This document shows positions 6,646-8,853 of a stretch of DNA of 8,853 nucleotides, piece by piece (within the stretch, counting starts at the first letter, position 1; each line of letters starts with the position of its first letter). The notes below the pieces were generated by a model, which saw only the letters and a program-made list of their open reading frames with translations, was not told the origin of the DNA and did no database searches. Made by a program: the position numbers and the translations under genes. The stretch lies in assembly GCA_030612965.1 (NCBI GenBank), contig JAUWMW010000080.1, positions 1 to 8,853 of the forward strand, written 5' to 3'. Origin of the DNA: a bacterium (lineage in GTDB: Bacteria > Zixibacteria > MSB-5A5 > GN15 > FEB-12).

Positions 6646-6886
6646 CAACAAGAAAGTGGTTGTTTACGTAAGACTTAAGGACGGTGTTCTTGACCCTCAG
6701 GGTGTTACGATCCACAAGGCGCTGATCCAGATGGGATATACCGATTTTGTTTCAGTGCGTTCCGGCCGGTTTTTTGAGTTGGAGATTGATGACAGCGCCG
6801 GAGATATCGATCGCAAGATCGATGAGGTCTGTTCGAAGTTACTGGCCAATCCGGTTATTGAGAAGTACGTAGTGGAGAAAGCTTAG
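6638..6886 (+). CDS. purS: Phosphoribosylformylglycinamidine synthase subunit PurS
   Basis: PurS is the small subunit of the three-part FGAM synthase (PurS, PurQ, PurL), the fourth step of purine synthesis. It forms a dimer that bridges the PurL synthetase and the PurQ glutaminase and helps pass ammonia. The 82-residue length is normal. The sequence VVVYVRLKDGVLDPQG (7-22), the phrase ALIQMGY (28-34) and VRSGRFFELEI (40-50) are typical of PurS. The ATG overlaps the pssA stop by eight bases and has a strong ribosome site (AGGAAAGG, 6625-6632). purQ follows directly (TAGTG junction), the usual partner order. No purL lies in the window. Confidence 0.95.
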   Translation: MSDNKKVVVYVRLKDGVLDPQGVTIHKALIQMGYTDFVSVRSGRFFELEIDDSAGDIDRKIDEVCSKLLANPVIEKYVVEKA

Positions 6887-7599
6887 TGAAAGTCGGTGTG
6901 GTCACATTCCCCGGTTCGAACTGCGACTACGATTCGTACACGGCCGTAAAGCACATTCTAAGAGAAGAAGTCGAGTTTCTGTGGCACAAATCAACCGACC
7001 TGGCCGGCTCTGATCTGGTCGTTCTGCCCGGTGGGTTTGCCTACGGCGACTACCTCAGGGCCGGAGCCATCGCGCGTTTTTCGCCGATAATGGAAGAGGT
7101 CATCAAGTTTGCCTATTCCGGCGGGATGGTTATCGGTATCTGTAATGGCTTCCAGGTGCTGACCGAGTGCGGCATGTTGCCGGGCGCCCTCATGCGCAAT
7201 CACCACCTTCGTTTCAGTTGCAGGTTTGTCTACCTGCGGGTGGAGGATAACACGGGGCGGTTCACCAATGCCTGCGGTAAGCATCAAGTTCTCAAGATTC
7301 CGATCGCGCACGGAGAAGGGAACTACTTCTACCATGACGATGAGGTCCGCGAGTTGGAGGAAAATGGCCAGGTGGCGTTTCGCTACGTCGACCGGACGGG
7401 TAAGGTCACGGACGAGGCGAACCCAAACGGGTCGTTGAACAATATCGCCGGGATCGTCAATTGCGAAGGCAACGTTCTGGGGATGATGCCGCATCCGGAG
7501 CGAGCAGTGGAAAGTATCATCGGTTCGGTGGATGGGCTGAAGGTGTTTGAGTCGGTAAGGGCTGCCTGTGTTCAGGTGGCCGGGACAGGTGGTAAATGA
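6886..7599 (+). CDS. purQ: Phosphoribosylformylglycinamidine synthase glutaminase subunit PurQ
   Basis: PurQ is a class I glutamine amidotransferase that releases ammonia from glutamine for FGAM synthesis by PurL. At 237 residues it is a normal stand-alone PurQ. The nucleophile Cys86 sits in GICNGFQVL (84-92), and the other triad residues are His203 and Glu205 in MMPHPERA (200-207). The N-terminus MKVGVVTFPGSNCD and the block GGFAYGDYLRAGAIA (49-63) are diagnostic of PurQ rather than other amidotransferases. The start is GTG at 6886, one base into the purS stop (TAGTG), with GGAG at 6874-6877 as its ribosome site; an ATG start is not available near the conserved N-terminus. The last four bases overlap the next gene. 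Confidence 0.97.
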   Translation: MKVGVVTFPGSNCDYDSYTAVKHILREEVEFLWHKSTDLAGSDLVVLPGGFAYGDYLRAGAIARFSPIMEEVIKFAYSGGMVIGICNGFQVLTECGMLPGALMRNHHLRFSCRFVYLRVEDNTGRFTNACGKHQVLKIPIAHGEGNYFYHDDEVRELEENGQVAFRYVDRTGKVTDEANPNGSLNNIAGIVNCEGNVLGMMPHPERAVESIIGSVDGLKVFESVRAACVQVAGTGGK

Positions 7600-7862
7600 A
7601 GAAGCGCGAACTCACCTTTATCGTAATTGCCCTCATTCTGGGGTCGGTTTTTGGAGGGTTGGTCGGTGACATTATCGGGACGTTTCTGCCGCCGGGCGCC
7701 GCCAAGACGCTTTTCACCAAATCGATTGAGATCGGATGCGATACCTTTAAGGTTGATTTTTACGCCATTTCCTTTACCTTTGGGTTGACCTTGAAGATTA
7801 ACTTCATGTCGGTGCTGGTAGTGCTGCTGGTCATTGTCTATTTCCGATGGTGGTACTTATAA
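7596..7862 (+). CDS. Small membrane protein, DUF4321-like
   Basis: This 88-residue protein has two predicted membrane segments: residues about 7-30, rich in glycine (GSVFGGLVGDIIG), and about 69-84. Between them is a region containing VDFYAISFTFGLTLKINF (53-70), where the LTFGL-KIN-type pattern resembles DUF4321 proteins as I remember them. The family has no established function. The start overlaps the purQ stop by four bases (ATGA), with AGGTGG (7587-7592) or GGGA (7582-7585) as possible ribosome sites, so it is probably the last gene of the coupled run. tatA follows after 27 bases. The gene is clearly real by its overlap and membrane pattern; the family name is moderately sure. Confidence 0.75.
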   Translation: MKKRELTFIVIALILGSVFGGLVGDIIGTFLPPGAAKTLFTKSIEIGCDTFKVDFYAISFTFGLTLKINFMSVLVVLLVIVYFRWWYL

Positions 7863-7889
7863 CCTGCCTGACGGTTTGAGAGGTGTTCC

Positions 7890-8129
7890 ATGTTTGGCTT
7901 GGGTTGGCCGGAACTATTGTTGATATTCGTGGCGGTACTTTTGTTGTTTGGCGCCAAGAGGCTGCCCGAAATTGCATCGGGGCTGGGCAAGGGGATTCGT
8001 GAGTTTAAGAAGTCGGTTAAGGAGACGACGGACGAACTGAAGGGCTCTCTCGACGACACGCCGAGCAGCAAACCGACCACAAAGATCGATCCGCCGCCGA
8101 GTTCCGACAGCAACAAGAAATCCGAGTGA
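7890..8129 (+). CDS. tatA: Twin-arginine translocase subunit TatA (TatA/E family)
   Basis: TatA forms the pore-like assembly of the Tat system, which exports folded proteins across the inner membrane. The 79-residue protein shows the standard layout: a short N-terminal membrane helix (about 6-20, with conserved Glu8 in WPELLLIF), the FGAKRLPEI hinge (20-28), an amphipathic helix with GLGKGIREFKKS (31-42), and a polar, proline-rich tail with alternating charges. The short length and the lack of a long tail argue for TatA/E rather than TatB. A good ribosome site, GAGAGG (7878-7883), lies six bases before the ATG. No tatC or tatB is in the window. Confidence 0.94.
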   Translation: MFGLGWPELLLIFVAVLLLFGAKRLPEIASGLGKGIREFKKSVKETTDELKGSLDDTPSSKPTTKIDPPPSSDSNKKSE

Positions 8130-8153
8130 CGGTTTACCAGGTGTTGCTGACCC

Positions 8154-8615
8154 ATGAGTGCTAACTTCGACAAAAGCGACGCCGACAAGATCGGCGCCGT
8201 ACTCGCCGCAGAGTCGGTCAATTTCGAGACCGATCATTACCGCATCAAACTGGTCAACGAAGAGGACCGGCGATCTTTGGTGTTGCAGGTATATCCCGAG
8301 GTAACGCTCGGCAAGTCGCGCGGCATGCTGGTGGTTGTGTACACCGGTAATTCACACCTGCAATTGCACAACTGCACCGGGTATGTAGTCTCTGATGAAC
8401 TGGGCGAGGTGACGTTCGTTTCCGAGAAGCCTGAACAGCTTTCCGGACTGGTCGTGGAGAGGGGTGCGTCATGTTCGCTGTATGGCGGCATGAACCGCGA
8501 GTTGATCTCATCCGATTTCACTCAACTCGGCGTCGAGGTAATGCTCTCCGGTGTCGCCATGTCGTTGGTGGAGGATATCCTGACGGATGGGGACGACTCG
8601 GGCGAACAGAGTTAG
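8154..8615 (+). CDS. Uncharacterised soluble protein, 153 residues
   Basis: I do not recognise this protein. It has no signal peptide, no membrane segment and no metal-binding Cys/His cluster. The sequence alternates short hydrophobic stretches (SLVLQVYPEVTL, GMLVVVYTG, GYVVSDELGEVTFVSE) in a way that suggests a mostly beta-strand fold, followed by a hydrophobic C-terminal helix (about 126-142) and an acidic end (DGDDSGEQS). An in-frame TGA at 8148-8150 rules out a longer N-terminus, so the ATG at 8154 is the most likely start; AGGTG at 8139-8143 is a possible ribosome site. It follows tatA by 24 bases and is probably co-transcribed with it. It is real by length, position and composition like its neighbours; its function is unknown. 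Confidence 0.7.
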   Translation: MSANFDKSDADKIGAVLAAESVNFETDHYRIKLVNEEDRRSLVLQVYPEVTLGKSRGMLVVVYTGNSHLQLHNCTGYVVSDELGEVTFVSEKPEQLSGLVVERGASCSLYGGMNRELISSDFTQLGVEVMLSGVAMSLVEDILTDGDDSGEQS

Positions 8616-8668
8616 TCGGCCTAACAGACCCGGGGCAATCTACGCTGTTAACTTCAAGACATAGTTTC

Positions 8669-8696
8669 GTAGGGCAGGTTTGTCTTCAAACCTGCC
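8669..8696. repeat. Short palindromic repeat, copy 1 (perfect hairpin)
   Basis: GGCAGGTTTG (8673-8682) and CAAACCTGCC (8687-8696) form a perfect 10-bp stem with a TCTT loop. No T-run follows, so a standard intrinsic terminator is unlikely, although the hairpin may stabilise the 3' end of the tatA transcript. The 28-base unit starting GTAGGGCAGG is repeated nearby in the opposite orientation. Confidence 0.8.
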
Positions 8697-8702
8697 GACA
8701 GT

Positions 8703-8730
8703 GGTGGGTTCGAAGACGGACCCGCCCTGC
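8703..8730. repeat. Short palindromic repeat, copy 2 (inverted, diverged)
   Basis: Read on the minus strand, this 28-base stretch (GCAGGGCGGGTCCGTCTTCG and on) matches copy 1 at about 20 or more of 28 positions, including the central GTCTTC. It still folds: GGTGGGTTC (8703-8711) against GGACCCGCC (8718-8726) pairs at 7 of 9 positions with mismatches elsewhere. It sits six bases from copy 1, so the two copies also form a larger inverted repeat. Confidence 0.65.
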
Positions 8731-8791
8731 TTTCTGCTACTTTCTGCTTCTGGGACAACCTCCCCCGCGTTTGCCTCTCGACAGCAGAAAG
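8730..8791. repeat. Tandem CTTTCTGCT pair with a distant inverted copy
   Basis: CTTTCTGCT occurs twice in tandem with 10-base spacing (8730-8738 and 8740-8748), and its reverse complement AGCAGAAAG lies at 8783-8791. Either direct copy could pair with the inverted one across a loop of about 35-45 bases. No open frame with protein character runs through it. Confidence 0.5.
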
Positions 8792-8793
8792 GC

Positions 8794-8814
8794 CGCTGCG
8801 ATTCACTCGTAGCG
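8794..8814. repeat. Small hairpin repeat
   Basis: CGCTGCGA (8794-8801) and TCGTAGCG (8807-8814) form an 8-bp stem with one G-T pair around a five-base loop (TTCAC). It is followed by CCCTAC (8816-8821), the reverse complement of GTAGGG at 8669-8674 in repeat copy 1. The whole stretch of about 8669-8821 may therefore be one composite palindromic element. Confidence 0.5.
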
Positions 8815-8853
8815 ACCCTACTATATCTGACTCGTTGTGTTGTCTTAATTCTT

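Noticed and set aside
8611..8625. Hairpin GTTAG-TCGGC-CTAAC at the stop of the unknown gene as a terminator
   Set aside because: The stem is only five base pairs, A/T-containing, and no T-run follows; too weak to call.
8471..8812. Open frame of 113 codons running from the unknown gene into the repeats
   Set aside because: It starts inside the 153-residue gene in another frame and continues through palindromic repeats; the product has no protein-like pattern.

Overview
The window is a gene-dense, plus-strand stretch of bacterial chromosome with thirteen protein genes and no RNA genes, CRISPR arrays or phage genes that I can see. Gene content (FeoB iron uptake, phosphatidylethanolamine synthesis, TatA, ECF transport, purine synthesis) fits a free-living bacterium, probably Gram-negative. 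The dispersed palindromic repeats beginning CGTCATTGCGAG resemble ones I remember from uncultured FCB-group and deltaproteobacterial-type genomes such as Zixibacteria. That placement is a low-confidence guess from memory; nothing here fixes the taxonomy.

Region 1 (1-1472) is the end of an iron-uptake locus. It holds the C-terminal membrane half of FeoB, cut off by the window start, with an unusually long hydrophilic insertion. A 54-residue FeoB-associated CxxC membrane protein follows, overlapping feoB by one base. Region 2 (1473-1681) is intergenic: a 145-bp MITE-like inverted repeat abuts the stop codon of the small protein, followed by a good sigma70-like promoter (TTGACT-N17-TATATT).

Region 3 (1682-7862) looks like one tightly packed operon: ecfT, truA, a transaldolase-type gene of the TalC/Fsa family, purB, psd, pssA, purS, purQ and a DUF4321-like gene. 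From truA onward every junction overlaps by 1, 4, 8 or 14 bases, which suggests translational coupling. It mixes vitamin or metal transport, tRNA modification, pentose-phosphate metabolism, purine synthesis (PurB, PurS, PurQ) and both steps from CDP-diacylglycerol to phosphatidylethanolamine (PssA, then Psd). The transaldolase reaction could help supply ribose phosphate for purine synthesis.

Region 4 (7890-8615) holds tatA, 27 bases downstream of the DUF4321-like gene, and an unrecognised 153-residue soluble protein. Region 5 (8616-8853) has no gene. It carries a cluster of palindromic repeats, including two inverted copies of a 28-bp unit, and may include the transcript end.

The window contains no convincing new defence or mobile system. 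The items most worth a second look are the FeoB insertion, the two repeat elements, the orphan EcfT, the phospholipid genes inside a purine operon, and the unknown 153-residue protein.
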